In this document: positions 47,000-56,124 of the stretch, piece by piece
Layout of the letters: each line of letters starts with the position of its first letter
How positions within the stretch are numbered: position 1 is the first letter of the stretch
Assembly (NCBI RefSeq): GCF_020618775.1
Contig: NZ_JAESVB010000003.1
Span: forward strand, 434,001 to 498,000
From: Acidisoma silvae
Lineage (GTDB): Bacteria; Pseudomonadota; Alphaproteobacteria; Acetobacterales; Acetobacteraceae
DNA: 64,000 bases
Direction of reading: 5' to 3'
Translations under genes and position numbers: made by a program
The notes under the pieces: model-generated
Told to the model about the DNA's origin: nothing
The model's database searches: none
What the model saw: the letters and a program-made list of their open reading frames with translations, nothing else

Positions 47000-47098
47000 G
47001 TCGTGCCCGGCTTTATGCCGGGCATCTACCCGTTTCGGCGCCCAGACGGTGTTTGGGCGCCGAAACGGGTAGACCCGCGTGACAAGCACGCGGGCGAC
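47000..47098. repeat. Three-hairpin intergenic repeat, copy B
   Basis: Hairpins are GCCCGGC/GCCGGGC (47005-47023), a perfect 18-bp stem CTACCCGTTTCGGCGCCC with its complement (47026-47043 and 47055-47072), and CCCGCGTG/CACGCGGG (47074-47094). It shares layout and junctions with copy A; the stems differ by compensating changes. It lies between the convergent METTL20-like and universal-stress genes. Confidence 0.82.
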
Positions 47099-47110
47099 AC
47101 ATTTGAAGCC

Positions 47111-47971
47111 TTAACGGCTCATCAGCACCGGCAGGTCCGAATTTTCGAGGATATGGCGGGTGACGCCGCCCAGAATGAGCTGGCGCAGGCGCGAATGCGA
47201 ATAGGCGCCCATCGTCAGCAGATCGGCGCCGAATTCGCGCGTGGCGGCAATCAGCCCGGCACCCACATTCTTGTCGATCGCGCGGAAGGTCGCAACCTCA
47301 ACCCGGATGTCATGCAGCGCCAGATAGGCCGCCAGGTCGGCCGCGCCCGGGCCACGGCGCTGATAATCCTCTGACGTCAGGATGCGCACCGTCTCGGCTT
47401 TCTTCATCCAGGGAATGCCGGCCTGGACGGCGGAAGAGGATTCGGCGGTGCCGTTCCAGCCGACGCAGATGCGGCGGCCGATGCTCGCCGGCGGCGTCGC
47501 CGGCGCCAGCAGCACCGGGCGGCCGGAATCGAACAGCACGGCATGCAGCGCGTCGGAGGAGGAAACATCCTGCCCGGCTTCCGGATGCGGGATCACGGTG
47601 AGGTCGGCCAGACGCGCCTGCTGGGCGATGATTTCTTCCTCGCGCCCGGCGACGGAAACGAAATTGGCGGTGGCGACACCGCTGCGCGGCTCGCCAATGG
47701 TGACGCCATGCGTATTGACCGCCTGCTCGAAGAGCACGCGCACGTCATGGGCGCGGACCGCGCTTTCCTTCTCGGTCGCCACCATCATGTCTTCGATCAT
47801 GGCGCCGGACAGGCCTTCACCGGCCAGGGGCGCCACGTCGCGCGCGTCGACGCGGACATGCAGAACCGTGAGGTGCGACTGCCACAGGCGCGCCGTGTCC
47901 AGCGCCGTATCGAGGGCAGCCTTCCCCGCCGCGGTTTCGTTCAGAAGCAGGATAACCTTGCGCAGCGGCAT
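47111..47971 (-). CDS. Universal stress protein, tandem UspA domains
   Basis: A 286-residue protein of two Usp domains (1-~140 and ~150-286). The first starts RKVILLLNETAAGKAALDTALDTARLWQSHLTVLHV. The second starts GRRICVGWNGTAESSSAVQAGIPWMKKAETVRIL and ends with MGAYSHSRLRQLILGGVTRHILENSDLPVLMSR, the ATP-loop region (G-x2-x-R-x-x-x-x-x-G-G-V/S). Only the second copy keeps a recognisable nucleotide loop. It is monocistronic and bounded by repeat B. Confidence 0.88.
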   Translation of the reverse strand: MPLRKVILLLNETAAGKAALDTALDTARLWQSHLTVLHVRVDARDVAPLAGEGLSGAMIEDMMVATEKESAVRAHDVRVLFEQAVNTHGVTIGEPRSGVATANFVSVAGREEEIIAQQARLADLTVIPHPEAGQDVSSSDALHAVLFDSGRPVLLAPATPPASIGRRICVGWNGTAESSSAVQAGIPWMKKAETVRILTSEDYQRRGPGAADLAAYLALHDIRVEVATFRAIDKNVGAGLIAATREFGADLLTMGAYSHSRLRQLILGGVTRHILENSDLPVLMSR

Positions 47972-48034
47972 GTGGATCAGTCCGTTCCGTCTCGGGGTCT
48001 CTGTTGTCGTAAGGCTAGTGCCGTAACGTCAGGG

Positions 48035-48637
48035 TCAGGGAAAGAGGCGGCTCGTTTCCCAGGCGCCGGTTTCGCTGGCGCGGCTGAGGATCAGCCGGTC
48101 ATGCAGACGGTAAGGCATTTCGCGCCAGAATTCGAATCGCAGTGGCACGACCCGAAAACCGGACCAATGGGGCGGGCGCGAGACATTGTTGTCGGGGAAG
48201 CGCGCCTCGGCCTCCGCCAGCCTCGCTTCCAGAACGGAACGCTCCGCCAGCGGCCGGGACTGGTCGGACGCCCAGGCGCCAAGCTTGGAGATGCGCGGGC
48301 GGGAGGCGAAATAGCCGTCCGCCTCGACCGGATCCACCTTTTCGACCCGGCCGAGCACGCGCACCTGGCGCTGTAGCGTCTTCCAGTGAAAATTCAGGCA
48401 GGCACGCGGATTCTCGGCCAGCTCCTGGCCCTTCCGGCTTTCGTAATTGGTGTAGAAGACAAGTCCCTGCTCGTCGTGGCTTTTGAGCAACACAATGCGC
48501 GCATCGGGCTGCCCATCGGCACCGCACGTCGCCAGCGTCATGGCATTGGCGTCGGCGATTTCCGTGCGCTTGGCCTCAGCCAGCCAATCGGTCAGAAGGC
48601 GGAAGGGATCGGTATCCGATACTGTCGTGGAAGACAT
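48035..48637 (-). CDS. pdxH: Pyridoxamine/pyridoxine 5'-phosphate oxidase
   Basis: A 200-residue FMN enzyme that makes PLP. MTLATCGADGQPDARIVLLKSHDEQGLVFYTNYESRKGQELAENPRACLNFHW carries the FMN-binding block (RIVLLK, YTNYxSxKGxxL), and RPPHWSGFRVVPLRFEFW with the ending RLHDRLILSR is the classic C-terminal signature. Length is near the E. coli enzyme. It is divergent from fabI; PLP users in this window include cysK and metC. Confidence 0.96.
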   Translation of the reverse strand: MSSTTVSDTDPFRLLTDWLAEAKRTEIADANAMTLATCGADGQPDARIVLLKSHDEQGLVFYTNYESRKGQELAENPRACLNFHWKTLQRQVRVLGRVEKVDPVEADGYFASRPRISKLGAWASDQSRPLAERSVLEARLAEAEARFPDNNVSRPPHWSGFRVVPLRFEFWREMPYRLHDRLILSRASETGAWETSRLFP

Positions 48638-48871
48638 GATACGGCGCTGTCCTTATTTCTGGCCGGGCGAAATATGCGCCATTCTGGCCTGCCCGGCGGG
48701 CTCGGCCAAGCGAGGCGCGGCGATGGCTCCACAGCGTGCAGAGCAGCGTCCCCTTGTCCCGTCCCCCCAGCCTGTGTCACGAGGCGGTTTTCCACCCCGG
48801 TCATTGCTTTCACGCTTTGGCCGGGGCCTTATCGGTTTGTCCGTCGCTGTCCTATCTGAATGAGGTCGCCC

Positions 48872-49714
48872 ATGTCTCAAGAAGCTTCGGCCCCCCAACC
48901 GCCCAAAGGCACGCTTATGGCCGGCAAGCGCGGTGTGGTCATGGGCGTTGCCAATGATCGCTCGATCGCCTGGGGCATCGCTGCCGCCTGCGCCGCCCAG
49001 GGGGCGGAGATTGCTTTCACCTACCAGGGCGAGGCGCTGGAGAAGCGTGTGCGCCCGCTGGCCGAAAGCATCGGCGCCGATATCGTGCTGCCCTGCGACG
49101 TGTCCGACGAAGCCAGCATCGACGCGGCCTTCGCCGAGGTCGAGAAGCGCTGGGGCAAGATCGACTTCCTGGTCCATGCCATCGGCTGGGCGGACAAGGC
49201 TTATCTGCGCGGGCGCTATCTGGACACGCCGCGGGCCGCCTTCCTGCAGGCGATGGATATTTCCTGTTACAGCTTCGTTGCCGTGTCGCAGCGTGCCGCT
49301 GCCATGATGAACGATGGCGGTTCGCTACTGACGCTGACCTATCTGGGTGCCGAGCGCGTTATGCCTCACTATAACGTGATGGGTGTGGCCAAGGCCGCGC
49401 TGGAGGCCTCGGTGCGCTATCTGGCCGCCGATCTCGGCGACCGGAATATTCGCGTCAATGCCATCAGTGCCGGCCCGATCAAGACGCTGGCCGCCAGCGG
49501 TATCGGTGATTTCCGCTATATCCTGAAATGGAACGAGCTGAACGCGCCCCTGATGCGCAATGTCACGACCGAGGATGTCGGCGGTTCCGGCCTTTATCTT
49601 CTGTCCGACCTCAGCACCGGCGTGACAGGCGAAGTGCATCACGTCGATTGCGGCTATCACGTCGTCGGCATGAAAAACCCGGCGGCGCCCGATATCGCCG
49701 CCGTCACGGGCTAA
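48872..49714 (+). CDS. fabI: Enoyl-[acyl-carrier-protein] reductase (NADH)
   Basis: A 280-residue short-chain reductase of the FabI type, the last step of fatty-acid elongation. [37 protein letters not shown] is the NADH block, [18 protein letters not shown] the substrate loop, and [19 protein letters not shown] holds the Tyr-x6-Lys pair. [14 protein letters not shown] follows. GAGG lies 6 bases before ATG 48872; about 15 residues precede the core. It is followed by aroC within 26 bases. The 234-bp gap upstream shows no gene. Confidence 0.96.
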   Translation: MSQEASAPQPPKGTLMAGKRGVVMGVANDRSIAWGIAAACAAQGAEIAFTYQGEALEKRVRPLAESIGADIVLPCDVSDEASIDAAFAEVEKRWGKIDFLVHAIGWADKAYLRGRYLDTPRAAFLQAMDISCYSFVAVSQRAAAMMNDGGSLLTLTYLGAERVMPHYNVMGVAKAALEASVRYLAADLGDRNIRVNAISAGPIKTLAASGIGDFRYILKWNELNAPLMRNVTTEDVGGSGLYLLSDLSTGVTGEVHHVDCGYHVVGMKNPAAPDIAAVTG

Positions 49715-49740
49715 AACACGAAGGCCGGGCGGAATTTCGC

Positions 49741-50826
49741 GTGTCTCATAACAGTTTCGGCCATCTCTTCCGCGTCACGACCTGGGGCGAAAGCCATGGT
49801 CCCGCCATTGGTTGCGTCATTGACGGCTGCCCGCCCGGCATTGCGCTGACGGAAGCGGATATTCAGCCCTATCTGGACAAGCGCCGTCCCGGCCAATCCA
49901 GCTTCACGACCCAGCGGCAGGAACCGGATCAGGTGCGCATCCTGTCCGGCGTCTTCGAGGGCGTGACCACCGGCACGCCGATCGGCCTGATGATCGACAA
50001 TGTCGATCAGCGCTCGAAGGATTACGGCAATATCGCGCGCAGCTTCCGGCCTGGTCATGCCGATCTCACCTATCATCTGAAATACGGCATCCGGGATTAT
50101 CGTGGCGGCGGCCGGTCATCGGCGCGGGAGACCGCGATGCGCGTTGCGGCCGGCGCTGTGGCGCGGAAGGTGCTGGGCGAGGGCGTCGTCATTCGCGGCG
50201 CCATGGTGCAGATGGGCGCGCATCGGATCGAGCCCGCACGCTGGGACTGGGATGCGGTGGAGCGGAATGCCTTCTTCTGCCCGGACGCCGAGACCGCCAT
50301 CGCCTGGGAACAGGAATTATTGCAAATTCGCAAAGATGGGTCATCCATCGGCGCAGTGTGCGAAATCGTGGCCGACAACGTGCCGGCCGGTCTCGGCGCG
50401 CCGATCTATGGCAAGCTCGACTCCGATCTCGCCAGCGCCATGATGAGCATCAATGCCGTGAAAGGCGTCGAGATCGGTGACGGTTTCGCGGCGGCGTCGT
50501 TGCGCGGGGAAGACAATGCCGATGAGATGCGCATGGGCGCTGATGGGAACATCGCCTTTCTGTCGAACCATGCCGGCGGCATCCTGGGCGGCATCTCGTC
50601 CGGCCAGCCCGTTGTGGTTCGTTTCGCGGTAAAGCCGACAAGCTCGCTTCTCATTCCGCGCCGATCCGTCGATGAGGCCGGCGAGGAAACGGAGGTCTCG
50701 ACAAAAGGGCGGCACGATCCCTGCGTCGGCATACGCGCCGTGCCGGTGGGCGAGGCGATGATGGCCTGCGTGCTGGCCGATCATCTGCTGCGCGACCGTG
50801 CGCAGAACGGCCCCCGCCTCGGTTAA
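49741..50826 (+). CDS. aroC: Chorismate synthase
   Basis: A 361-residue FMN-dependent enzyme making chorismate from EPSP. The N-terminal [32 protein letters not shown], the central [39 protein letters not shown], and [25 protein letters not shown] are signature blocks, ending [18 protein letters not shown]. The GTG at 49741 is chosen; a longer in-frame reading only crosses fabI. It probably shares the fabI transcript. aroQ (11261) and ubiA (45438) sit up- and downstream of it in metabolism. Confidence 0.96.
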   Translation: MSHNSFGHLFRVTTWGESHGPAIGCVIDGCPPGIALTEADIQPYLDKRRPGQSSFTTQRQEPDQVRILSGVFEGVTTGTPIGLMIDNVDQRSKDYGNIARSFRPGHADLTYHLKYGIRDYRGGGRSSARETAMRVAAGAVARKVLGEGVVIRGAMVQMGAHRIEPARWDWDAVERNAFFCPDAETAIAWEQELLQIRKDGSSIGAVCEIVADNVPAGLGAPIYGKLDSDLASAMMSINAVKGVEIGDGFAAASLRGEDNADEMRMGADGNIAFLSNHAGGILGGISSGQPVVVRFAVKPTSSLLIPRRSVDEAGEETEVSTKGRHDPCVGIRAVPVGEAMMACVLADHLLRDRAQNGPRLG

Positions 50827-50897
50827 GGTTTCGCTCTCACAACTCTGTGTTGCGGGGATTGATTGAGGCTTGAGGCCGCATCGCGTATCGCTGCCAC

Positions 50898-52145
50898 ATG
50901 ACCCAAGCACTTTCGCCCGAGACTCTCCAGCAGACGGCTCAAGATTTTCCGGTTTCCGCTTTGCCTGTGGTTGATCAGTTCGTTCTGCTGGCCGGCGGCG
51001 ATCTATGGACCGCGCGCATCGCGGATCTGTCGGCGCGCGCCTCTGCGGCCAACCGTGTCGGCGGTCTGCTGAAGCAGCGCCACGCTCTGGAATTCGCGAT
51101 AGAGCGGATGCGCGGCCGTGACGGTGCGGGCGGCGCGCCGGCGCCTTCGGTTGCCGAGCAGCGGTTGCATGCCATTCTGGCGGAACTGGTTCTGGCGGCG
51201 GGCAGCTTCAGCGCTGCCGGTCGGGCAAGACTGCAATCGCGCCTGCAGGATGCGTTGCAGGAAGAGGGCCGGCTGGTCGATCTTCTGCATCTTTTCCGCA
51301 CCGCCGCTTTGCAGCAGGCGCGCGGATTCACCGTGATCTATGCTGGGCTGGAACAGGAAGCGCGTTACGATCTGCTGCTCAGCCGCGACGGTGCCGAAGT
51401 CGAATGCATTTGCGAAACGATGTCGGCTGAGGCTGGGCGCGACGTGCATCGCTTCGCCTGGGCGGAACTCTGCGACCGCGTCGAAGGCCAGATGAAGCCC
51501 TGGCTGAATGCGCGTCCGGGCCGCTATCTGCTGAAGATGACGCTGGCCGCCGGCCTGCGCGACAAGGAAGCGGCGATGCAGACCCAGCTGCATGACCGTG
51601 TCGTCGCCATGCTGCAATCCGGCGCGCGGCTGGATCAGGATCAGGATGCCGTGCTGCGCATCGAGCCTCTGGTTCTGTCCGGCAATAATGCCTCGGTCGA
51701 AAATCTGATGGGACGCCTGCGGCGGGAATTTGGGCCGGAAGCCCATTTTTCGGTTTCGGCCTGCGCTGAGGGCATCTGGGCCATGGCGGCCCGCGCCGGC
51801 CGCCGCAACGATGTGGCGGCGCTGCTGCGGAGCGAACTCAGCCGCTGGGCGCTGGCCCGCGTTTCCGCCGAGCGTCCGGCCATTCTTTCGATCTTCGTCG
51901 AGGATATCGACCGGCCGGAATGGCGCGGCCTGATGGACAGTCTGGAGCTGGAAGGCGCGGCCCGTCATTTCATGACAGCCGACGAGGCCGGCAATGTGGT
52001 CGCCGTCACCTGCTACAGCCGCATGGAAATGTTCGGCCTGTCCGGGCCGGACGCGGCGGCCGAGGGGGAGCTGCGCTTCCGCAACCCGGCCCATCCGGCG
52101 GCCAAGATTTCTGCCCTCGCGCCCGCGATCCTGTCCTCGCTCTGA
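50898..52145 (+). CDS. Unknown protein, possible degenerate PD-(D/E)XK fold
   Basis: A 415-residue soluble protein that I do not recognise by name. The N-terminal ~140 residues are helical. At ~153-185 EARYDLLLSRDGAEVECICETMSAEAGRDVHR resembles the beta-hairpin of PD-(D/E)XK nucleases: Asp158, then Glu169-x-Ile171, where the usual Lys would be. The rest (FSVSACAEGIWAMAARAGR, ILSIFVEDIDRPEWRGLMDSL, YSRMEMFGLSGPD) is also mixed alpha/beta. No signal peptide or span is seen. It stands alone, 72 bases after aroC, and is convergent with tlyA. Confidence 0.6.
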   Translation: MTQALSPETLQQTAQDFPVSALPVVDQFVLLAGGDLWTARIADLSARASAANRVGGLLKQRHALEFAIERMRGRDGAGGAPAPSVAEQRLHAILAELVLAAGSFSAAGRARLQSRLQDALQEEGRLVDLLHLFRTAALQQARGFTVIYAGLEQEARYDLLLSRDGAEVECICETMSAEAGRDVHRFAWAELCDRVEGQMKPWLNARPGRYLLKMTLAAGLRDKEAAMQTQLHDRVVAMLQSGARLDQDQDAVLRIEPLVLSGNNASVENLMGRLRREFGPEAHFSVSACAEGIWAMAARAGRRNDVAALLRSELSRWALARVSAERPAILSIFVEDIDRPEWRGLMDSLELEGAARHFMTADEAGNVVAVTCYSRMEMFGLSGPDAAAEGELRFRNPAHPAAKISALAPAILSSL

Positions 52146-52160
52146 TCGGCCGCTGTCCGG

Positions 52161-52925
52161 TCAATCTTCGGGCTGAAAGGTCGCTCCGATCAGGTATTCG
52201 TGGTTGCCTTCCGGCCCGGTGATGGGGCTCTCGACGATGCCCTGTACCGTCCAGCCCGGCAGCCCTTTCCACCAGGTCTCTATCTCGGCGCAGTAATGCG
52301 CGCGGATGGCCGGGTCGGTGATGACGCCCTTCGGGCCGATTTCGGCCCGCGTCGCCTCGAATTGCGGCTTGATCAAAGCGATGGCCCAGGCGCCCGGCAC
52401 GCAAAGGGCGAGCGGGGCAGGCAGGACGGACCGCAGGCCGATGAAGCTTGCGTCGCAGACCAGGGCCTCGATCGGCCCAGGCACCTGATCGGCCGTGAGA
52501 AGCCGCGCGTTGGTTTTCTCCATCACCACGACACGGCTGTCGCTGCGCAGCTTCCAGGCCAGCTGGCCATGACCGACATCGACGGCATAGACGCGCGCCG
52601 CGCCGTGGGTCAGCAGAACATCCGTGAAGCCGCCGGTGGAGGCGCCGACATCGATGGCCGTGCGTCCATCGGCGGAAAAGCCGAAATGCGCCAGGCCATG
52701 AGACAGTTTTAGGCCGCCTCGGGACACCCAGGGATGGTCCTGACCCTTGAGGCTGATGGCGCCGTTTTCGGGGATAAGGTCGCCGGCCTTGTCGATGCGG
52801 CGGGTGTCCAGATAGGCCTGCCCCGCCATGATCACCGCCTGGGCGCGAGACAGGCTGTCCACGAGGCCGCGATCGACAAGCAGCCGGTCCGCCCGCAGGC
52901 GCCGGATTTTGGCAGGCACGGTCAT
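52161..52925 (-). CDS. tlyA: TlyA-family rRNA (cytidine-2'-O)-methyltransferase
   Basis: A 254-residue protein with an N-terminal S4 domain (RADRLLVDRGLVDSLSRAQAVIMAGQAYLD, WVSRGGLKLSHGL) and a FtsJ-like methyltransferase: AIDVGASTGGFTDVLLTHGAARVYAVDVGHGQLAWKLRSD, VCDASFIGLRSVLP, and IALIKPQFEATR, giving the K-D-K-E type tetrad. Family members methylate 2'-OH of C1409 (16S) and/or C1920 (23S) and were first named haemolysin A. The ATG at 52925 lies 10 bases after the ATP-grasp stop, so it ends the dedA-ATP-grasp-tlyA run. Confidence 0.92.
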   Translation of the reverse strand: MTVPAKIRRLRADRLLVDRGLVDSLSRAQAVIMAGQAYLDTRRIDKAGDLIPENGAISLKGQDHPWVSRGGLKLSHGLAHFGFSADGRTAIDVGASTGGFTDVLLTHGAARVYAVDVGHGQLAWKLRSDSRVVVMEKTNARLLTADQVPGPIEALVCDASFIGLRSVLPAPLALCVPGAWAIALIKPQFEATRAEIGPKGVITDPAIRAHYCAEIETWWKGLPGWTVQGIVESPITGPEGNHEYLIGATFQPED

Positions 52926-52935
52926 GCGGGCTGTG

Positions 52936-54066
52936 TCAGTCGTTGGCGGGATAGGAGGCCAGAAGGCGCTTCTGGGTTCGCCACATGCGCAGCAGGGTGA
53001 AGAACCCTGTGGGCTTGTGCCCAGCAGCACGATTGGCGGCGGCAATTTCGAAGGCCGAGCGGTAGTGGAAGAACTGCGCCGCATAGGCTTCGCGCAGCGT
53101 CGTCTGGGGATCCCAGATATGGGTCGCCTCCGACCCGACGCCGTTAATTTCGATAATGCGGAAGCCTTCGCCGGCGCTGAGATTGGCAGCGTGGTCATAG
53201 CGGATATCAAAACGGCCGAAATGGAAATTGGGGATGGAGCGGGCGATGGCGTCGATCCGCTCGGTCAGCTCGCGGGAGATCAGCTTGACGCCGTTCTTGA
53301 AGGTCGAGCCTTTGCAGTGGTTGCCGACGAAGACCAGCTTCACGCGCTCGCCGGCTTCCGGCACTTCATGCAGGCGGGAAGCAAGGCGCGGCAGATAGAG
53401 ATGCGGCACCTGGGCGCAGCGCGGGTCCGCCATCACGAGGTCCCGCAGATTGGAAGTGCCGTCGCCGACGACAACGGGCGAGGATTTCAGTGTCAGCGAG
53501 GTGATGGTGCCGGTCTCTTCGCCCGGACGGCGGATGTAGAAAACGCCGGCTTCGCCTTCATGGGGAATCAGGGCTTGCAGCATGTAGCGCGTAAGGCGCG
53601 GAAAGGCGGCGAGGTAGCGGGCAAGATCGGCACGATTGTCGACCAGGCAGACGCCGGTGCCGTTGCAGCCGATATCGGGTTTCACAACCACGGGGTAGGA
53701 CAGGTCCGCCGTCCGCATCGCCGCTTCTGCGATGCCGAGATCGTCGGATTCGGCATAGGCGCCGCTGGTGCAGACGGTATAAAGCGCGACCCAGTCCCGC
53801 GACGAGCCGGTGATCTGATCCAGGATGGATTGCTTGGATTCGCCGCAGAGGCCGCCGGCCTCAATGGTCGGGTTGGCAGCCGTCGCCAGGATCGGATTGC
53901 CGTAGCGGATGCCGAGCGCGATCCATTGCAGCACGATGGGCGTATAGGCGATCCAGCCCGGCCAGAATTCAAAGAAGGACGTTATGCGTTCAGAGGGGAC
54001 GGCCGATGGCTTGCCCGAGCGGCGCAGCCGCGAAAGAGGCGTCGAAGCTAGCTGAATATCGCTCAC
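52936..54066 (-). CDS. ATP-grasp ligase-like protein (D-Ala-D-Ala ligase fold)
   Basis: A 376-residue cytoplasmic protein. SYPVVVKPDIGCNGTGVCLVDN is the ATP-grasp lysine/glycine loop, MLQALIPHEGEAGVFYIRRPGE the second strand pair, and HFGRFDIRYDHAANLSAGEGFRIIEINGVGSEATHIWDP carries the metal ligands Asp, Glu and Asn (E-x-N). The N-terminal ~75 residues include a hydrophobic FFEFWPGWIAYTPIVLQWIALGIRYGNPI segment. The GTG at 54066 overlaps dedA as GTGA, with a GAGAGGAAAAG site upstream. What it ligates is not known. Confidence 0.75.
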   Translation of the reverse strand: MSDIQLASTPLSRLRRSGKPSAVPSERITSFFEFWPGWIAYTPIVLQWIALGIRYGNPILATAANPTIEAGGLCGESKQSILDQITGSSRDWVALYTVCTSGAYAESDDLGIAEAAMRTADLSYPVVVKPDIGCNGTGVCLVDNRADLARYLAAFPRLTRYMLQALIPHEGEAGVFYIRRPGEETGTITSLTLKSSPVVVGDGTSNLRDLVMADPRCAQVPHLYLPRLASRLHEVPEAGERVKLVFVGNHCKGSTFKNGVKLISRELTERIDAIARSIPNFHFGRFDIRYDHAANLSAGEGFRIIEINGVGSEATHIWDPQTTLREAYAAQFFHYRSAFEIAAANRAAGHKPTGFFTLLRMWRTQKRLLASYPAND

Positions 54067-54641
54067 GTCGTCTCTTTTCCTCTCAACTGCCGGGCAACCA
54101 GACGGCTGGCAACCAGGAGCACAATGCACAGGACAGCGATGCCGACCCAATGCCACGCGCCCAGATAGGCCAGGATATAGTGCCCGAGCTTCATCGAGAC
54201 GCTGAATAGCAGGCTAGTCCAAATCAAAGTCGCGCCGATCGCCGTCAAAGTGAAGACCAGGAAGGACGCGCCAAGAAATCCGCAGGTTGTATAAGTGGGA
54301 AGGCGCAGGCCAGGCAAGAAGCGGCTGATAAGGATCACTTTTGCGAGCCGGCTATTCAGCCAGTCCCGGCCCATATCGCGGCGTCGGGGCGGAATAAACC
54401 GCTCCATCCACGGAATGACGGCGGCGAGCCGGCCCATGCCGTAAAGGCCGATATCACCCAACACGATGCCGACATAAAGCGCGCCGAGGCCGACCGCGAG
54501 AGAAATAGTTCCGGCTTGGACCTGGATCGCCGTAACGACGGTTGCGGCGTCCTCAAGGATAAAGGTCGCGCCGATGACCGAAAGCGCCTGCAGGATAGGG
54601 TGCCGCAGCGCTGCCGTCACGAAAACGAGGATAGCCGTCAT
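54063..54641 (-). CDS. DedA-family membrane protein
   Basis: A 192-residue inner-membrane protein of the DedA/SNARE-associated fold. GATFILEDAATVVTAIQVQAGTISLAVGLGALYVGIVLGDIGLYGMGRLA is the first re-entrant and helix, followed by LISRFLPGLRLPTYTTCGFLGASFLVF (family F-x-R-x-x-P-x-x-R...G) and two C-terminal spans. DedA proteins act as undecaprenyl-phosphate or lipid flippases; the acidic residue near E30-D31 fits. It overlaps the ATP-grasp gene. Confidence 0.85.
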   Translation of the reverse strand: MTAILVFVTAALRHPILQALSVIGATFILEDAATVVTAIQVQAGTISLAVGLGALYVGIVLGDIGLYGMGRLAAVIPWMERFIPPRRRDMGRDWLNSRLAKVILISRFLPGLRLPTYTTCGFLGASFLVFTLTAIGATLIWTSLLFSVSMKLGHYILAYLGAWHWVGIAVLCIVLLVASRLVARQLRGKETT

Positions 54642-54781
54642 GAATGCAGAGCTGTCGAATGGTTCATCATGAATCCCGGCAGCGTATCGCGCGAAAGCTG
54701 CTCAAAACCAAGCGGATTATGAAGATGTGCTGTCAGGGCAGGCCAGTTGGCATAGCCGGCGCCGCGTTTCATAAGACAAAT

Positions 54782-55273
54782 ATGAGATTTGCCCAGGACC
54801 GACTGACCGCTCTGATCGTCCTGCTGCTGGGGGCAGCCGCGCTCGCTGTCGCCTATGGGTCGCAATACGGGCTGGGCATGGCGCCCTGCGAACTTTGCTA
54901 CTGGGAGCGCTGGCCCTATCGCATTGCCATCTTGATCGGCGTGCTGGGCTTGATTGTGCCGCAGCCGCTGCGCCGTTTCCTGCTTTGGCTCGGTGTGCTG
55001 GATTTTCTGGCCGCCATCGGTCTGGCCGGCCTGCATGTCGGGGTCGAGCAGAAGCTATGGGCGAGCCCGCTGCCGGAATGCAGTGCCGCCAATATCTTCA
55101 AGGGCAATCTCAGCACGCTGATGAACAATCTGCCGGCGACCCCGGCCAAGCCCTGCGACGCGCCGAATTTCCTGATCCCCGGCCTGCCTGTCTCCTTCAC
55201 GACGATGGATCTGATCTATGCGACGGCCTGTTTCGTCGTGGTCATGGTTTGCCTGATGCGTCGGCCGGCCTAG
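54782..55273 (+). CDS. dsbB: Disulfide bond formation protein B
   Basis: A 163-residue four-span membrane protein. The first redox pair is CELCYWERWPYR (CxxC plus the quinone-site Arg) and the second is in PECSAANIF...KPCDAPNF. It reoxidises DsbA-type proteins such as that at 16180-16791 using ubiquinone. The ATG at 54782 gives the usual start before span 1 (LTALIVLLLGAAALAVAYGS); a longer reading only runs through intergenic DNA. It is divergent from dedA. Its stop codon overlaps that of the EAL gene (CTAG). Confidence 0.9.
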   Translation: MRFAQDRLTALIVLLLGAAALAVAYGSQYGLGMAPCELCYWERWPYRIAILIGVLGLIVPQPLRRFLLWLGVLDFLAAIGLAGLHVGVEQKLWASPLPECSAANIFKGNLSTLMNNLPATPAKPCDAPNFLIPGLPVSFTTMDLIYATACFVVVMVCLMRRPA

Positions 55274-56124
55274 CGCAGCCGCTGTAGGTAAAGGCGCATC
55301 TCGGCTGTCGGCAGAGGCGGGCTGAAGATCATGCCCTGGCCCTCGTCCAGTCCCAAAGCTTCCAGCGTCGCGCGCTGGCGGCCCTGATCGACCCCGTCGG
55401 CGCAGACGGAGAGGCCGATGGCATGGGATGTCTCGATCACGGCACGGGTCAGCGCCAAGGCTTCGTGGTCGGTCGGCAGTCCACGCAGCATGAGGCGGTC
55501 GCATTTGAGGGCCGTCAACGGCAGATCCCGCAACGCGACCAGACTGGCGACGGCATGGCCGAATTCATCCAGCAGCAGATTGACCCCGATATCGCGCAGG
55601 CCGGCGAAGGCTGTGGCGGCATCGTCATCCAGACGAAAGGCCAATTGCTCGGGGATAGCAATTTCCAAGGATTCCGGTGGCAGGCCGGTTTGTGCCAGGG
55701 CGGTGCGCACCTGCCGGCAAAGATCCTCGCTGCTCAGTTGCGGGCCCAGCAGCTTGACGGAAATCCGGATATCGGGCCGTGCCCAGGTTTTGGCTTCGGC
55801 GCAGGCCGCGTGCAGGACCAGTTCACTCAACATGCGGGCAAGGCCGCGATCCGGGGTGGTGGGCAGGTTGGGCCCGGTGGCGCTGCCAAGCCGCCGCATA
55901 GGCCAGCGCAGAATCGCTTCCACGGCCAGAAGATCGCCGGTGCGCAGGCAGTGGCGGGGCTGATAATCCAGGACAAGAGCGTCGCGTGTCACGGTTTTCC
56001 GCAATTCGGCCTGCGGGTGCCGGTCCGCAGCAGTGCGGGTGCCGTTGGGCCTTCTGGAGAGGGAACGCCCAATTCGAAGAGCGCGATCAAGGGAGGGGCA
56101 AACCGGATGGAGGCTAGGAGCCAA
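55270..56124 (-). CDS. Degenerate EAL-domain protein
   Basis: A 284-residue single EAL domain with no sensory or GGDEF partner. The EAL motif reads EAILRW, the N-site loop is VKLLG rather than the usual VNLS, the DDFG motif reads DEFG without the following Thr-Gly, and AEGVE reads ADGVD; KCDRLML replaces KIDR. Several c-di-GMP phosphodiesterase metal residues are therefore changed, and it is more likely a c-di-GMP-binding or protein-binding module than an enzyme. TTG 56124 is the only canonical start; the frame stays open upstream. It is convergent with dsbB. Confidence 0.78.
   Translation of the reverse strand: MAPSLHPVCPSLDRALRIGRSLSRRPNGTRTAADRHPQAELRKTVTRDALVLDYQPRHCLRTGDLLAVEAILRWPMRRLGSATGPNLPTTPDRGLARMLSELVLHAACAEAKTWARPDIRISVKLLGPQLSSEDLCRQVRTALAQTGLPPESLEIAIPEQLAFRLDDDAATAFAGLRDIGVNLLLDEFGHAVASLVALRDLPLTALKCDRLMLRGLPTDHEALALTRAVIETSHAIGLSVCADGVDQGRQRATLEALGLDEGQGMIFSPPLPTAEMRLYLQRLR

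Noticed and set aside
42455-47098. Repeats A and B as a CRISPR or attachment-site pair
   Set aside because: Only two copies 4.5 kb apart, with different stem bases and no spacers, cas genes or integrase; they fit dispersed palindromic repeats.
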